Shown: in pieces, positions 1 to 9,259 of the stretch | Numbering within the stretch: the first letter of the stretch is position 1 | How the letters are laid out: every line of letters starts with the position of its first letter | Assembly (NCBI GenBank): GCA_949289295.1 | Contig: CASENM010000040.1 | Span: forward strand, 67,055 to 113,916 | Reading direction: 5' to 3' | Source: an uncultured Bacteroides sp. | GTDB taxonomy: Bacteria > Bacteroidota > Bacteroidia > Bacteroidales > Bacteroidaceae | DNA: 46,862 nt | Translations under genes and position numbers: made by a program | Notes under the pieces: model-generated | Databases searched by the model: none | Told to the model about the DNA's origin: nothing | Seen by the model: the letters and a program-made list of their open reading frames with translations, nothing else

Positions 1-987
1 TTTGTCATGATTGCCGTAGTGGCTGTGCTGGCATGGCGTAACGGGCGCACATACTGTAATACGGTTTGTCCTGTAGGGACTGTGCTGGGATTCCTTTCCC
101 GGTTCTCCTTGTTCCGCATCACGATTGATACCTCCAAATGCAACGGGTGTACGCTTTGCGCACGCAACTGCAAGGCTTCGTGTATCGATCCGAAAGCCCA
201 TCTTGTAGACGGGAGCCGTTGCGTGATGTGTTTTGATTGTCTGGACAAATGTACGCGCGGTGCTATCGGCTATCGTTTTGCATACGGAAAAAAAGAGCAG
301 GAGAATGAAAGGGCTGAATCGGGCCGCAAACAGGCTTTGGCTGGCGGAAACCGGCGTGCATTTCTTGCCGGTTCCGCGGTAATGCTTGCATCGGCCGTCA
401 GCGCACAAGTGGCGAAAAAGGTGGAACCTGTCAAGATGGACGGCGGTTTGGCTGACATTGTCGACAAGAAAGAGCCGGTGCGGTCTACACCGGTTATGCC
501 TCCCGGTTCTCGGGGTGCGCGTAACATGCAGTCGCACTGTACGGCCTGCCAGCTTTGCGTGTCTGTCTGTCCGAATGAGGTGTTGCGTCCGTCGCATAAA
601 CTGGAGACGTTCATGCAACCTTATATGTCGTATGAGCGCGGATATTGCCGTCCGGAGTGTACGGAATGCGCTGATGTCTGTCCTGCCGGTGCTATCCTGA
701 AAATCAGCAAGGCTGAAAAGTCTGCGATTCAGATCGGGCATGCGGTGTGGGTGAAAGACCGTTGTATCCCGCTCACCGACGGACAGGAGTGCGGCAACTG
801 TGCCCGTCACTGCCCCACGGATGCCATTGCTATGATACCGTCCGTTCCGGGCGACCCCGGATCGCTGAAGATTCCGGCTGTGGATACGGAGCGGTGCATC
901 GGATGCGGTGCGTGTGAGAATCTTTGCCCGGCACGTCCTTTGAGCGCGATTTATGTGGAAGGCCACGAAGTGCACAGGATTATTTAA
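1..987 (+). CDS. NapH/NapG-like polyferredoxin, 5' end outside window
   Basis: Probably a membrane-associated electron-transfer protein. The frame is open from the first base (codons precede the Met at 7), so the N-terminal membrane part lies outside the window. Numbered from Met 7: a short hydrophobic stretch, a NapH/MauN-type CxxxCPVG motif (18-24), then two Cys-rich 4Fe-4S motifs (45-59 and 72-82). Next comes GNRRAFLAG with a hydrophobic run (114-134), which looks like an internal twin-arginine signal. Four more CxxCxxCxxxC-type groups follow (about 178-320), as in NapG/MauM ferredoxins. This reads as a NapH-NapG fusion. The next three genes are tightly packed on the same strand and include a Tat substrate and tatA. 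The electron donor and acceptor cannot be told from the sequence. Confidence 0.8.
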   Translation, partial: FVMIAVVAVLAWRNGRTYCNTVCPVGTVLGFLSRFSLFRITIDTSKCNGCTLCARNCKASCIDPKAHLVDGSRCVMCFDCLDKCTRGAIGYRFAYGKKEQENERAESGRKQALAGGNRRAFLAGSAVMLASAVSAQVAKKVEPVKMDGGLADIVDKKEPVRSTPVMPPGSRGARNMQSHCTACQLCVSVCPNEVLRPSHKLETFMQPYMSYERGYCRPECTECADVCPAGAILKISKAEKSAIQIGHAVWVKDRCIPLTDGQECGNCARHCPTDAIAMIPSVPGDPGSLKIPAVDTERCIGCGACENLCPARPLSAIYVEGHEVHRII

Positions 988-1009
988 TCCCTTTAAATTC
1001 TCTAATTTT

Positions 1010-2401
1010 ATGGATCAGAACAATAGATATACAGACAAGATGAGCCGCCGCGATTTCTTGAAAATCGTGGGGATTAGCACTGCAACGGCTGCGGCAGGCC
1101 TTTATGGATGCACACCCGGAAAAAATTCGGATGCTGCGGGCGGAAGTGCCGCGGAAGTGCCCAAGGGTAAAATGACCTGCCGCAATTTCCCTCCTTCGCC
1201 CGATAAGGTTTCGATATTGGGATACGGATGTATGCGGTGGCCTACACTTCCTTCTCCGGCAGGAGACGGGAATGTGATTGACCAGGAAGAGGTGAACCGC
1301 CTTGTGGATTATGCCATCGAGCATGGAGTGAATTATTTTGATACTGCTCCCGTGTATGTGCAGGGATGGTCGGAAACCTCCACCGGAATCGCCTTGAAGC
1401 GTCATCCGCGCGAAAAATATTTCGTCGCTACCAAGATGTCGAACTTCTCGAATGCCGATTTCGATGCGAGCGTGAAGATGTATCATGACTCGATGAAGCA
1501 TCTTCAGGTGGACTATATCGACTATTATCTGCTCCACTCGCTGGGTTCCCAGGGGGCGAGGAGCTTCCGGACCCGTTTTCTCGACAATGGTCTGCTGGAT
1601 TATCTGGTCAAGGAGCGCGAGGCCGGCCGTATCCGTCATCTGGGGTGGTCGTTCCACGGCACACGGGATGAGTTTGACTATATTCTGTCGTTCCATGAAA
1701 AGGTGCATTGGGACTTTATACAGATTCAGTTGAATTATTCCGACTGGAAATATGCTACCGGCAACAATGTGAATGCGGATTATCTTTATGCGGAAATAGC
1801 CAGACGCAATATACCGATGGTCATCATGGAGCCTTTGCTGGGAGGCCGTCTGTCGAAGTTGCCCGAGCATATCTTTTCACGTCTGAAGGAAAGGAATCCT
1901 GAAGGAAGCGTGGCTTCGTGGGCCTTCCGTTTCGCGGGCACTCCGCCCATGGTGCTGACCGTGTTGAGCGGGATGACGTATATGGAACATCTTCAGGACA
2001 ATATCCGCACCTATTCGCCGCTGGTGCCGCTTACCGATGACGAGAACAAGTTCCTGCTCGATACAGCCGCACTGATGCGGGAATATCCGACCGTGCCTTG
2101 CAATGACTGCAAATATTGTATGCCTTGTCCGTATGGTATTGATATACCGGGAGTGTTGTTGCACTACAACAAATGTGTGAACGAGGGGAACATCCCTCAG
2201 AGCCGTCTTGACCCGGATTATGCCAAGGCACGCCGTGCCTTTCTGGTTGGTTATGACCGGAGTGTGCCGAAGCTCCGGCAGGCCAGTCATTGCGTGGGGT
2301 GTGCCCAGTGCAATCCGCATTGTCCGCAGTCTATCGACATACCGAAAGAGCTTCACCGCATCGATGAATATGTGGAAAAACTGAAACAGGAGACGTTATG
2401 A
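1010..2401 (+). CDS. Tat-exported aldo/keto reductase with C-terminal 4Fe-4S motifs
   Basis: Predicted oxidoreductase of the aldo/keto reductase superfamily, 463 residues from the ATG at 1010. This start lies 22 bases after the previous stop and puts the signal at the N-terminus; an upstream in-frame ATG at 953 would overlap the preceding gene. The N-terminus has a twin-arginine signal (SRRDFLKIVG, RR at 13-14) and a Cys at 34 in a lipobox-like LYGC, so it may be a Tat-exported lipoprotein. The barrel follows, with ILGYGCMRWP, YFDTAP and the YYLLH segment. The C-terminus has ferredoxin-like motifs CNDCKYCMPCP and CVGCAQCNPHCP. Its stop overlaps the next start (ATGA), which implies translational coupling. 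The substrate is unknown. Confidence 0.88.
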   Translation: MDQNNRYTDKMSRRDFLKIVGISTATAAAGLYGCTPGKNSDAAGGSAAEVPKGKMTCRNFPPSPDKVSILGYGCMRWPTLPSPAGDGNVIDQEEVNRLVDYAIEHGVNYFDTAPVYVQGWSETSTGIALKRHPREKYFVATKMSNFSNADFDASVKMYHDSMKHLQVDYIDYYLLHSLGSQGARSFRTRFLDNGLLDYLVKEREAGRIRHLGWSFHGTRDEFDYILSFHEKVHWDFIQIQLNYSDWKYATGNNVNADYLYAEIARRNIPMVIMEPLLGGRLSKLPEHIFSRLKERNPEGSVASWAFRFAGTPPMVLTVLSGMTYMEHLQDNIRTYSPLVPLTDDENKFLLDTAALMREYPTVPCNDCKYCMPCPYGIDIPGVLLHYNKCVNEGNIPQSRLDPDYAKARRAFLVGYDRSVPKLRQASHCVGCAQCNPHCPQSIDIPKELHRIDEYVEKLKQETL

Positions 2402-2814
2402 CCGAGGACTTGATAAAGCTTCTGCACGAGGGGAACTACTCGTGTGTGGTGAGGAAGGACGGTGAAATTCGTATCTATTCCCGTCGTGGAGTGGTTGACT
2501 TGTTTGAACTTTATGAGTCGGACCCTGCCTTTCTGGAAGGGGCGGAAGTGGCCGATAAGGTGATAGGAAAAGGGGCCGCAGCCGTACTGGTGCTGGGGGG
2601 AGCGGCCGATGTCTGGGCCGATGTGCTGAGTGAGTCGGCATATGAGCTCTTTCATGAGGCAGGTATCACAGTGAACTGGGATGACAAGGTGCTCTTTATC
2701 ATCAACCGTATGCATACGGGGCGTTGCCCGTTGGAGACAGCCTGTGATGTGTCGGATAATCCGGAGAAGCTTTATCCGGTTATCCGTGATTTTGTGGAGA
2801 ATATGAAAAAATGA
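2398..2814 (+). CDS. DUF1893 domain protein
   Basis: A 138-residue soluble protein that matches the DUF1893 (TM1506-like) family over its whole length. Visible features are a small alpha/beta domain with the GxG-rich segment [15 protein letters not shown] (about 58-73), and later GRCPLETA near the position where family members carry a conserved Cys. The start overlaps the stop of the aldo/keto reductase by four bases, so it belongs to the same redox operon. The family has a cytidine-deaminase-like fold, but no activity is established. I infer only a link to the redox genes around it. Confidence 0.8.
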   Translation: MTEDLIKLLHEGNYSCVVRKDGEIRIYSRRGVVDLFELYESDPAFLEGAEVADKVIGKGAAAVLVLGGAADVWADVLSESAYELFHEAGITVNWDDKVLFIINRMHTGRCPLETACDVSDNPEKLYPVIRDFVENMKK

Positions 2815-2879
2815 TGAAGTGTGTCCCCATCCCGAATGGCATCGCACACTACAGTGGAAACAATAAAAAATCAGAGCTT

Positions 2880-3089
2880 ATGTTTGGATTAGGAATGCAG
2901 GAAGTTTTAGTCATTGCATTGATTATATTGCTCCTTTTCGGAGGGCGGAAGATACCTGAACTGATGAAAGGGCTGGGTAAGGGAATACGCAGCTTCAAGG
3001 AAGGTATGAACGAAGTGGAAAAGAATGTCACTGCGGACGGGGCACCCCGTTCCGGAGAAAAGGACAAGGACGGGAAGGGTGCGTCATGA
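2880..3089 (+). CDS. tatA: Sec-independent translocase subunit TatA/E
   Basis: Pore-forming subunit of the twin-arginine translocase. From the ATG at 2880 it has 69 residues: a short N-terminus, one membrane helix ([15 protein letters not shown]), the FGxxKIPEL hinge, an amphipathic helix ([13 protein letters not shown]) and a charged Gly/Lys-rich tail. An in-frame ATG at 2811 would add 23 unrelated residues, including GNNKKSEL, before the family start and is unlikely. The gene closes an operon with two proteins carrying Tat-type signals (the polyferredoxin and the aldo/keto reductase). No tatC follows; the next gene is convergent. Confidence 0.9.
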   Translation: MFGLGMQEVLVIALIILLLFGGRKIPELMKGLGKGIRSFKEGMNEVEKNVTADGAPRSGEKDKDGKGAS

Positions 3090-3166
3090 TTCGGATAACC
3101 GGACACACCCCTGTAGTCATTCCTTGATTTGTCCGTTTGTCTGCGCCGTTGCGGGGAGTGGAAATT

Positions 3167-4966
3167 TCACTCCCTCAAGTTGGCGTTTTTCAGTAGCGTG
3201 AACACAAATTCCAGTCCTCCTCCCGGCATATTCTTGGCGAAGATGGTTCCTCCATGGAACATTACCGCATTCTTGACGATAGCCAGTCCCAGCCCTGTTC
3301 CGCCGAGTTTGCGTGAGCGTCCTTTGTCTACACGATAGAAACGCTCGAAAAGCCGGTTCAGATGTTCTTCCGGTACGCCGACCCCGGTATCCGAGAAGCT
3401 GAAGTAGTAGTACCGTTCGTCTTCGCGGAAACAGCTGATTTTAAGCGTGATGTCAGTCCCTGCGTACGCGATGGAATTGTCGGTCAGGTTTCGGAAGATG
3501 GAATATAGCAGCGAGCTGTTGCCGGTGACTGTCAGTTCGGACGGTACCTTGTTGACAACGGAAATGTGCTTCTCTTCCAGTCCCAAGGCCACTTCATTCA
3601 GTATATTCTCTATAATCCTGGCGAGATTCACCGGCTCTTTTTCCACCATTTCCGGCGCTTCGTCCATGCGTGTCAGCACTGAAATGTCACGGAGCAGGCA
3701 AGTCAGCCGGTTGCTTTGTGCATAGCTCCTTTCCAGGAATGTCCGCATGTTTTCCTTCGGGAGGTTCGGGTTGTTGATGATGGTTTCCAGGTATCCTTGG
3801 ATGCTGCTGACCGGTGTCTTCAGTTCATGCGCGATGTTTTGCGTGAGCTGACGTTTCAGACGGGCCTGCTCTTCTTCCTGAGTAATGTCGTTGATGGAAA
3901 TCTCGAACGACATGTCCTGAAAGATAATACATTCGACGGTAAACGAACGGGCGTTCTTGTAGATGTGCATCGAGAAGTGTTTTTCTTCCTTGATGAAGTT
4001 TTCCTCCTTGATGTTTTGCGAGAGAAACTCCGTAATAGGCTGCAGTTCAGGAACGGAAAATATTTTTTCTGACGAGCGGAGATGCCGGTCGGAAATGTTG
4101 TTGATATACTGGGTGAAGAGATTGTTTACCAGAATCTCTTTCCGCTCTTTAGTGAACACGCCCAATCCTTCGTGTGAGGTCTGCAGGTGCAGAATCAGCT
4201 TCTCTCGCTCGATGTAGAGCGCGCTTTTCGTACGGTGCAGGCGTTTGTAGATTTTGATGATGTGCTGCGAGATTTCTCCCAGTTCATTTTTCGGAAAAGT
4301 CTGGAGAATGTCGATGTCAATCGGTTCATTACGGTCGGCTTTCATGGCAAACTGCTGGAGCTTGGTGACCGACATGCCCAGCTTGCGTGTGTAGCGGTAG
4401 AAGATGACCAGCAGCAGAAAGCAGATTACGAAAGCAAACCACAGATAACCCGAATCAGCCTTGAGATGTTCCGCCAGACTCACATTGTAGGGCAGGGCGG
4501 AGCGGATGATGATGCGGTAGAGCGGATAATAGCGGGCGGAATAGAAATATTCTTCCCCTTCATTTGATTCCGAGCGGCGGCCGATGGAATATCCGCTTCC
4601 GTACATCAGGGCTTCCTGCACTTCCTCGCGTGCGGAATGGCTGCCGAATGACTCCCATCTGGCATTGGTGTTGTCGTAAACCACTTTACCCGATGGCTCG
4701 ATGATGGTGACTCTCAGGTTCGGTATCATGTGGGTCGAGACATATTGCTGCATGTCTTCGGAGGTGAATCCTTTTTTGTCGGTAATGAAGTCGTACACTT
4801 GGTTGTTGTAGTTTTGAAGCTGCATGTCGAGCAGTTCCGATTTGAACGACTTTTCACGCTGGTACTGGAACAGAATGAAGCAGACAGCGTAGCTCAGAAA
4901 AAGGAATACGACAGAGAGGAACAGCCTTTGGCTGAACGGCAGAAATCGGAATGAAAATTTGGTCAT
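3167..4966 (-). CDS. PhoR-like sensor histidine kinase
   Basis: Membrane sensor kinase of a two-component system, 599 residues. Two membrane helices (about 14-34 and 174-190) bracket a 140-residue periplasmic sensor domain. A HAMP/coiled region and a PAS-like segment follow (about 250-360). The HisKA box has the phosphorylated His at 380 (NIAHELKTPV). The ATPase domain has an N-box (RNLTDNSIAYA), DTGVGVP and GGTGLGLAIVKN. The response regulator lies just upstream on the same strand (27-base gap), so the two are co-transcribed. The architecture resembles PhoR, but the signal is not known. A 7-bp hairpin (GGGAGTG/CACTCCC, 3154-3174) overlaps the stop codon but lacks a U tract. Confidence 0.9.
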   Translation of the reverse strand: MTKFSFRFLPFSQRLFLSVVFLFLSYAVCFILFQYQREKSFKSELLDMQLQNYNNQVYDFITDKKGFTSEDMQQYVSTHMIPNLRVTIIEPSGKVVYDNTNARWESFGSHSAREEVQEALMYGSGYSIGRRSESNEGEEYFYSARYYPLYRIIIRSALPYNVSLAEHLKADSGYLWFAFVICFLLLVIFYRYTRKLGMSVTKLQQFAMKADRNEPIDIDILQTFPKNELGEISQHIIKIYKRLHRTKSALYIEREKLILHLQTSHEGLGVFTKERKEILVNNLFTQYINNISDRHLRSSEKIFSVPELQPITEFLSQNIKEENFIKEEKHFSMHIYKNARSFTVECIIFQDMSFEISINDITQEEEQARLKRQLTQNIAHELKTPVSSIQGYLETIINNPNLPKENMRTFLERSYAQSNRLTCLLRDISVLTRMDEAPEMVEKEPVNLARIIENILNEVALGLEEKHISVVNKVPSELTVTGNSSLLYSIFRNLTDNSIAYAGTDITLKISCFREDERYYYFSFSDTGVGVPEEHLNRLFERFYRVDKGRSRKLGGTGLGLAIVKNAVMFHGGTIFAKNMPGGGLEFVFTLLKNANLRE

Positions 4967-4993
4967 GGCAGTTTATTAAGTCGCAGTCTTATC

Positions 4994-5680
4994 TTATTCA
5001 CATTCAAAACAATATCCGTATCCCAGACGTGTTACGATGCGTTGGCCGTATTCTCCTATCTTTTTGCGCAGGCGGGTGATGTTTACGTCGATGGTGCGGT
5101 CGAGCACGTACACTTCATCGTGCCACACCTTGGCCAGAATGTCTTCGCGCGAGAATACGCGGCCCTGGTTCTGCAGGAGCAGCAGCAGGATTTCAAACTC
5201 TTTTTTGGTGAGCGGCGTTTCTTCTCCCCCGATGGTGACTTTCTTCTGCGGGATGTTGATGACAAGCCCTTTGTATGACACTTCCTCTGGTGTCTGGACC
5301 TGTATGTCTGCGGTGCGCCGCAACACAGCCTTCACGCGCATGATGACTTCACGCAGCGAGAAAGGTTTGGAGATGTAGTCGTCGGCTCCGAGATTGAACC
5401 CGGTCAGCGTGTCGTTTTCCGTATCTTTCGCCGTGATGAAGATGATGGGGATATTCTGCGTGTCCTTGTTTTTCTTCAACATGCTGGCCATCTTGAATCC
5501 GGAAATTTCGCCCATCATCACATCGAGCAGAAGAAGGTTATATTTTGCCAGGTCCAGCTTGAGGGCCTCTTCTGCCGAGTTGGCAGTGTCAACTATATAT
5601 CCTTCCATCTCGAGGTTGAACTTCAGGATTTCGCACAAATCTTCTTCGTCGTCTATGACCAATATTCGGTATTCGTTCAT
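4994..5680 (-). CDS. OmpR/PhoB-family response regulator
   Basis: DNA-binding partner of the adjacent kinase, 228 residues. The receiver domain (1-120) has the acidic pocket at D10/D11, the phospho-acceptor D53 in LLLLDVMMG, and K105 in ISKPFS. The C-terminal winged helix (about 135-228) ends in the usual VDVNITRLRKKIG and TRLGYGYCFE recognition region. It is the first gene of the pair. It may act on phosphate or envelope stress genes, but no target site is visible here. Its N-terminus (ILVIDDEEDLCEILKFNLE) fits the PhoB type better than the Bacteroides RprY type. Confidence 0.92.
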   Translation of the reverse strand: MNEYRILVIDDEEDLCEILKFNLEMEGYIVDTANSAEEALKLDLAKYNLLLLDVMMGEISGFKMASMLKKNKDTQNIPIIFITAKDTENDTLTGFNLGADDYISKPFSLREVIMRVKAVLRRTADIQVQTPEEVSYKGLVINIPQKKVTIGGEETPLTKKEFEILLLLLQNQGRVFSREDILAKVWHDEVYVLDRTIDVNITRLRKKIGEYGQRIVTRLGYGYCFECE

Positions 5681-5775
5681 AACTGTAATCTTTTAGGTGT
5701 TAAGTCTGCTCAAATAGCTGTAGCAAAGATGACCGAATTTTGTTTCTCCTTTGTGAAATATCTGTTACAATTATA

Positions 5776-6825
5776 TTACAGCTTGGGGCGTGTGAATTCT
5801 CCGGCTATCGGACGCTTCATTTCGTTGCGTATTTCGCGTGGGGTGAGGTTGTGTCCCAGCAGGAACATCAGTTTGGTGAGCACACACTCCACGGTGGAGT
5901 CATAGCCGCTTATCACACCTGCATCAATCAGCTGCAGACCGGTTTCGTAACGTGCCATTTCCACCATGCCTGTCTGGCATTGGGAGATGTTCACTATCAC
6001 GATGCCTCTTTCCGTGGCTTCGGAAAGCTGGCGGATGAACCATTCCTTCTGAGGGGCATTTCCCGACCCGTAGGTCTTGAGCACTACAGCTTTCAGTCCC
6101 GGCGTGTGGAGGACAGCACTTACAATGCTTTCCTGTATGCCGGGGAAAAGGGTCAGAATCACCACGTTTGTGTCGAATGCATAATGTGCGTGCATCGGTA
6201 TTTTCGGGTCTGCCTTCCGGATTCTGTCATATTCATATTTGATATGGATACCCACTGTGGCCAGTGCCGGGTAATTGTAGGAGCGGAAGGCATTGAAGTT
6301 TTCCGCGTTGATTTTGGTGGTCCGGTTTCCCCGGAGCAGATGGTTCTCGAAGAAGATGCAGACTTCGGGCACGATGGCAGTTCCGTCGGCATGTTTCGCT
6401 GCGGCTATTTCGATGGAAGTAATCAGATTTTCCTTTCCGTCGGTGCGCAGTATGCCGATGGGGAGCTGGCTTCCTGTCAGGATAACGGGCTTGCTCAGGT
6501 TTTCGAGCATGAAGCTCAGGGCAGAGGCGGTATATGCCATCGTGTCGGTACCGTGGAGTATCACGAACCCGTCGAAGTTGTCGTAGTTGTATTCGATGAT
6601 TTTTACGAGTTTGGCCCATAGGGAGGGTTCCATGTCGGACGAGTCGATGGGCGGGTTGAACTGATAGGATGAGATGCGGTAGTTGAACCGTTTCAGTTCG
6701 GGCACATTCTCCTGAAGCTGGTCGAAATTGAACGCTTCGAGCGCTCCTGTTTCCGGATTTTCTATCATGCCGATTGTGCCTCCTGTGTAGATGAGCAATA
6801 CGGAAGGATAGTTTGGTCTTATCAT
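5776..6825 (-). CDS. ansA: Type I L-asparaginase
   Basis: Hydrolyses L-asparagine to aspartate and ammonia; type I enzymes are cytoplasmic, and no signal peptide is seen. The 349-residue protein starts at the ATG at 6825 (MIRPNYPSVLLIYTGGTIG), just after a promoter at 6855. A longer open frame reaching 7014 would run through that promoter and overlap the neighbouring gene. Catalytic motifs: TGGTIG (nucleophile Thr about 17), the second Thr-Asp pair in HGTDTMAYTA, and the Lys in the downstream TGSQ region. The length fits AnsA. It is monocistronic, between the response regulator and the LptF/G terminator. Confidence 0.93.
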   Translation of the reverse strand: MIRPNYPSVLLIYTGGTIGMIENPETGALEAFNFDQLQENVPELKRFNYRISSYQFNPPIDSSDMEPSLWAKLVKIIEYNYDNFDGFVILHGTDTMAYTASALSFMLENLSKPVILTGSQLPIGILRTDGKENLITSIEIAAAKHADGTAIVPEVCIFFENHLLRGNRTTKINAENFNAFRSYNYPALATVGIHIKYEYDRIRKADPKIPMHAHYAFDTNVVILTLFPGIQESIVSAVLHTPGLKAVVLKTYGSGNAPQKEWFIRQLSEATERGIVIVNISQCQTGMVEMARYETGLQLIDAGVISGYDSTVECVLTKLMFLLGHNLTPREIRNEMKRPIAGEFTRPKL

Positions 6826-6854
6826 ATTGTCTTTTTTCTTTGCTTGTTCTGGCA

Positions 6855-6862
6855 CAAAGATA
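6855..6862 (-). promoter_or_regulatory. -7 promoter element for asparaginase
   Basis: On the minus strand this reads TATCTTTG, an exact match to the Bacteroidetes -7 consensus TAnnTTTG, 30 bases upstream of the asparaginase ATG. No clear -33 element was found at 19-21 bases. Confidence 0.5.
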
Positions 6863-6927
6863 GTGATTTTTATGCTTTCATAGGGTAGATGCGGACAAAA
6901 AAATAGCAAAATGTTTTTTGAGGTCGT

Positions 6928-6960
6928 AAAAAAAGCTCCGGAATCATTTCGGAGCTTTTC
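6928..6960 (-). terminator. Intrinsic terminator of the lon-tgt-LptF/G operon
   Basis: On the minus strand AAAAGCTCCG pairs with CGGAGCTTTT and is followed by a run of U. The upstream arm is formed by the last codons of the LptF/G gene, and its stop codon sits in the loop. This is a compact operon end. Confidence 0.8.
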
Positions 6961-8116
6961 GGTATAGATAGATGGCGATAAACAGATACAGGATATTGGG
7001 AATCCACACGGCAATCTGTGGGGGGGTGTTCCCGTTGATGGCGAATGTGGATGAGATGGTCTGGAAAAGGATGTACGAGAAACTCAGTCCTATGCCTATA
7101 CCCAGATGGAGTCCCATGCCTCCTTTCCGCTTTTGTGAGGAGAGCGACAGGCCGATGACCGTCAGGATGAAGGCCGCGAACGAGGTGGCGATACGCCGGT
7201 AGTACTCCACCTCAAACACCTTGATGTTGGCGAACCCGCGCTGCTTCTGTTTGTCGATGTACTCGCGGAGCTGGGGACTGGTCATGGTTTCCTGCTGTCC
7301 TCGTGTGATGAGAAAATCCTGCGGCTCCATGTTGATGATGGAGTCCATGTGTTGTCCCCGTGTGATGGTCTCGCGCATTCCTTTCATCTCGCGGATCATG
7401 TAGTCCTTGATGATCCATCGGTGGGTGGTTGTGGTGTCGTAGGTAATCCGCCGTGCGGTAAGGTGCGATACCAGCTTATGGTCCTCGAACTTGTCGAGCG
7501 AGAAGCGGTAGCCTGTCTTGTTGTAGTTCTCATACCGTTCCATGTAGGCGATGACGCCTGTATCGACTTCCAGCTGGATGTTGCGGGCATAGTCCACCTG
7601 TTTCTTGTTTTTGTACATCTGCTCGAACTTCAGTCGTGTCACGCTTCCTGTGGGAATCACTTCCGTGCTCAGTACGTAGGTGACCGCGGCGATGATGGCG
7701 GCCGAAATCATATAAGGCACCATCAGCCGCTTGAAGCTCATTCCTGTGGAGAACATGGCGATGATTTCCGAGTTCTCCGCCAGTTTGGACGTGAAGAAAA
7801 TCACGGCGATGAACACGAACAGCGGGCTGAACAGGTTGGTGTAATAGGGAATGAAGTTCAGGTAGTAGTCGAACATGATGGCCTTCAGCGGTGCCTTGTT
7901 GTTGATGAAGTCGTCGATGTTCTCGTTGATGTCGAACACCACGGCAATCGAGATAATCAGGGCGATAGCGAAGAAATAGGTTCCCAGAAACTTCACGATG
8001 ATGTATCTGTCAAGCCTTTTCAGCCATTTTTTCCTGAAGGGATTTCCTTTCAGCATTCCGTCCGCCTTCTGCAGGAGTGTACGGACCGTTGTCTTTATTT
8101 TCTGCATGATGTTCAT
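6944..8116 (-). CDS. LptF/LptG-family permease
   Basis: Inner-membrane subunit of the lipopolysaccharide exporter LptBFG, 390 residues. After a basic N-terminus it has three membrane helices (LGTYFFAIALIISIAVVF; YTNLFSPLFVFIAVIFF; MVPYMISAAIIAAVTYV). A large periplasmic beta-jellyroll domain follows (about 140-290), then three helices ending in IAIYLYRK. The motif GMSFKRLMVPY after the second helix, which contacts the ATPase, is typical. It is the third gene of an operon (lon, tgt, this gene) with a 12-base gap after tgt. LptF and LptG cannot be separated by eye. A second start is possible at 8107. Confidence 0.85.
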   Translation of the reverse strand: MNIMQKIKTTVRTLLQKADGMLKGNPFRKKWLKRLDRYIIVKFLGTYFFAIALIISIAVVFDINENIDDFINNKAPLKAIMFDYYLNFIPYYTNLFSPLFVFIAVIFFTSKLAENSEIIAMFSTGMSFKRLMVPYMISAAIIAAVTYVLSTEVIPTGSVTRLKFEQMYKNKKQVDYARNIQLEVDTGVIAYMERYENYNKTGYRFSLDKFEDHKLVSHLTARRITYDTTTTHRWIIKDYMIREMKGMRETITRGQHMDSIINMEPQDFLITRGQQETMTSPQLREYIDKQKQRGFANIKVFEVEYYRRIATSFAAFILTVIGLSLSSQKRKGGMGLHLGIGIGLSFSYILFQTISSTFAINGNTPPQIAVWIPNILYLFIAIYLYRKAPK

Positions 8117-8128
8117 CAGTCAGCGGGG

Positions 8129-9259
8129 TTATAGTCTCGTGGATACTCGTCTCACCATTTCCGGCTTCCAGGTCGAGAAGTCGCCGGCGATGATGTGCTT
8201 GCGGGCTTCTCCCGCCAGCCAGAGATAGAACGCCAGGTTGTGTATCGATGCAATTTGCAGGGCCAGAAGCTCCTGTGCGTGGAACAGGTGGCGCAGGTAG
8301 GCTTTGCTGTACATCGTGTCCACGTACGATGCGCCGTCGGCCTCGATGGGCGAATAGTCGTTCTCCCATTTCTTGTTGCGCATGTTCATGATGCCGTCTT
8401 TCGTGAAGAGCATTCCGTTGCGCCCGTTCCTTGTGGGCATCACGCAGTCGAACATGTCGACCCCTCGTTCGATCCCCTCCAGAATGTTGACCGGCGTGCC
8501 TACGCCCATCAGGTAGCGCGGACGGTCGGTGGGGAGAATCTCATTGACCACCTCGATCATCTCATACATCTTCTCGGTCGGTTCGCCCACGGCCAGACCT
8601 CCGATGGCGTTTCCGTCGGCGTTCTTCGAGGCGATGTATTCGGCCGAGCGTTTGCGCAGGTCGGGATAGACACATCCCTGTACGATAGGGAAGAGTGACT
8701 GGCTGTAGCCGTATTTCGGTTCCGTCTCGTTGAAACGCGTGATGCAGCGGTCGAGCCAGCGGTGTGTCAGCTCCATGGATTTCCGGGCATATTCATAGTC
8801 TGACGTGCCCGGTGCGCATTCGTCGAAAGCCATCATGATGTCGGCCCCGATAGTACGTTCGATGTCCATCACCCGTTCAGGGGTGAAAAGATGTTTCGAA
8901 CCGTCGATATGCGAGCGGAACTCCACGCCTTCTTCCCTCATTTTGCGGATTCCTGCCAGCGAGAACACCTGGAATCCGCCGCTGTCCGTAAGTATCGGGC
9001 GGTCGAAGCCGTTGAACTTGTGCAGTCCTCCGGCACCTTCGATGATGTCCAGCCCCGGACGGAGGTACAGGTGGTAGGTGTTTCCCAGGATTATCTGGGC
9101 CTTGATGTCGTTCTTCAGCTCATGCAGATGCACGCCTTTCACTGTCCCTGCCGTCCCGACCGGCATGAATATGGGGGTTTCGATCTGTCCGTGGTCAGTT
9201 GTAATCAGTCCGGCACGCGCGTTCGATTTCGGGTCCGTATATTGCAGTTCAAATTTCAT
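8129..9259 (-). CDS. tgt: tRNA-guanine transglycosylase (queuosine)
   Basis: Exchanges guanine-34 in GUN anticodon tRNAs for the queuosine precursor preQ1. The 376-residue protein has the family signatures: catalytic Asp in DSGGFQVFSL, the substrate-binding MAFDECAP, the GGLAVGEP loop, the second Asp in MFDCVMPTRNGRNG, and the C-terminal HLFHAQELLALQIASIHN region. The zinc-binding Cys set usual in bacterial Tgt is not obvious by eye at the C-terminus. Its start overlaps the lon stop by four bases, so translation is coupled. Confidence 0.95.
   Translation of the reverse strand: MKFELQYTDPKSNARAGLITTDHGQIETPIFMPVGTAGTVKGVHLHELKNDIKAQIILGNTYHLYLRPGLDIIEGAGGLHKFNGFDRPILTDSGGFQVFSLAGIRKMREEGVEFRSHIDGSKHLFTPERVMDIERTIGADIMMAFDECAPGTSDYEYARKSMELTHRWLDRCITRFNETEPKYGYSQSLFPIVQGCVYPDLRKRSAEYIASKNADGNAIGGLAVGEPTEKMYEMIEVVNEILPTDRPRYLMGVGTPVNILEGIERGVDMFDCVMPTRNGRNGMLFTKDGIMNMRNKKWENDYSPIEADGASYVDTMYSKAYLRHLFHAQELLALQIASIHNLAFYLWLAGEARKHIIAGDFSTWKPEMVRRVSTRL

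Noticed and set aside
5740-6621. 293-codon plus-strand open frame
   Set aside because: Antisense to asparaginase, whose catalytic motifs are intact.
6825-7014. N-terminal extension of asparaginase
   Set aside because: It would run through the promoter at 6855 and the terminator of the LptF/G gene.
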